This document shows positions 63,881 through 64,000 of a stretch of DNA of 64,000 bases, in pieces (position 1 is the stretch's first letter; every line of letters begins with the position of its first letter). The stretch comes from Rahnella variigena (GTDB taxonomy: Bacteria > Pseudomonadota > Gammaproteobacteria > Enterobacterales > Enterobacteriaceae), in NCBI RefSeq assembly GCF_003610915.1, contig NZ_NSDJ01000002.1, positions 372,001-436,000 on the forward strand, given 5' to 3'. Under the pieces are notes generated by a model, which was given only the letters and a program-made list of their open reading frames with translations, did no database searches and was not told the DNA's origin. A program made the translations under genes and the position numbers.

Positions 63881-64000
63881 ATGGCGAAAGGTTCTCAGAT
63901 TCAATTCAATTTTCACACGGTTCAGGACGCACAGACCGGCGCGCGCGTGACGCGTCTGACCCCGCCCGATGTTCTTTGCCATCGCAACTATTTCTATCAG
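63881..64000 (+). CDS. ogl: Oligogalacturonate lyase Ogl, 5' part only
   Basis: The first 40 codons of a gene run off the window. MAKGSQIQFNFHTVQDAQTG and then VTRLTPPDV and CHRNYFYQ match the start of oligogalacturonate lyase (PL22), a cytoplasmic enzyme. It cuts digalacturonates into 4-deoxy-L-threo-5-hexosulose uronate units. GAGGTG precedes the ATG. With kdgM, pelX and togT it completes the entry route for pectin oligomers, under a KdgR operator and CRP site of its own. Confidence 0.85.
   Translation, partial: MAKGSQIQFNFHTVQDAQTGARVTRLTPPDVLCHRNYFYQ

Overview
The window is chromosomal DNA of a gamma-proteobacterium of the order Enterobacterales. Close E. coli-type orthologues support this: fhuE, arsRBC, yebG, treF, otsBA, ybjX, hcxA, fbaB, hscC, amyA and proP. 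A pectin-catabolism set (KdgM-type porin, PelX-type lyase, TogT-type transporter, start of ogl) plus srfABC points to a plant- or soil-associated member such as the Rahnella/Serratia/Pectobacterium side of the order. The genus is my inference and is not proven by the sequence. No rRNA, tRNA or CRISPR array was seen.

Layout. 0.4-7.1 kb: a sugar isomerase-like gene, a GntR/FCD regulator, an inner-membrane DUF2231 protein overlapping a PQQ-type dehydrogenase lipoprotein, an FhuE siderophore receptor and a small monooxygenase-fold protein. 7.3-10.4 kb: two nearly identical ISNCY/IS1202-type insertion sequences in direct tandem, then a scar of a third related element. 10.5-13.2 kb: a small lipoprotein and an arsRBC operon whose arsB carries an in-frame stop. 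13.3-19.9 kb: a metal-ligand-poor M24 protein, a GFA-family protein, a class A acid phosphatase, SOS-controlled yebG, a GNAT enzyme, a LysR regulator divergent from a nitrilase-family amidase, and a small exported protein. 20.1-21.5 kb: a decayed polymorphic toxin with an intact candidate immunity gene. 21.7-27.6 kb: otsB-otsA-treF and a Na/Pi cotransporter-type gene preceded by an unannotated 22-codon membrane peptide. 28.5-33.2 kb: togT-pelX-kdgM behind a well-formed CRP site and a KdgR-like operator; the same two site types precede ogl at the right end. 33.5-36.1 kb: ybjX/virK and an orphan Hcp, Tlde1-like effector and membrane immunity cassette. 36.2-44.2 kb: hcxA, an orphan sugar-binding protein with an LVIVD-repeat protein, and transport and metabolic genes. 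44.4-53.8 kb: two tandem paralogues of an unrecognised 351-residue protein directly upstream of srfABC. 54.0-64.0 kb: fbaB, a LuxR-type regulator, hscC with two membrane J-like proteins, amyA, proP and the start of ogl.

How the parts work together. Oligogalacturonides would enter through KdgM, be cut in the periplasm by PelX, be imported by TogT and be cleaved in the cytoplasm by Ogl, under KdgR repression and CRP activation. Trehalose is made by OtsA/OtsB and cut by TreF from one transcription unit, with AmyA and ProP adding glycan and osmolyte functions. Competition and host-interaction genes form three separate patches: the decayed toxin/immunity pair, the Hcp effector cassette, and the paralogue pair with srfABC. 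The last is the best candidate for an undescribed system: two duplicated genes of unknown fold, each with its own upstream and downstream flank, next to a locus encoding an actin/Hsp70-fold ATPase and a dynamin-like GTPase.
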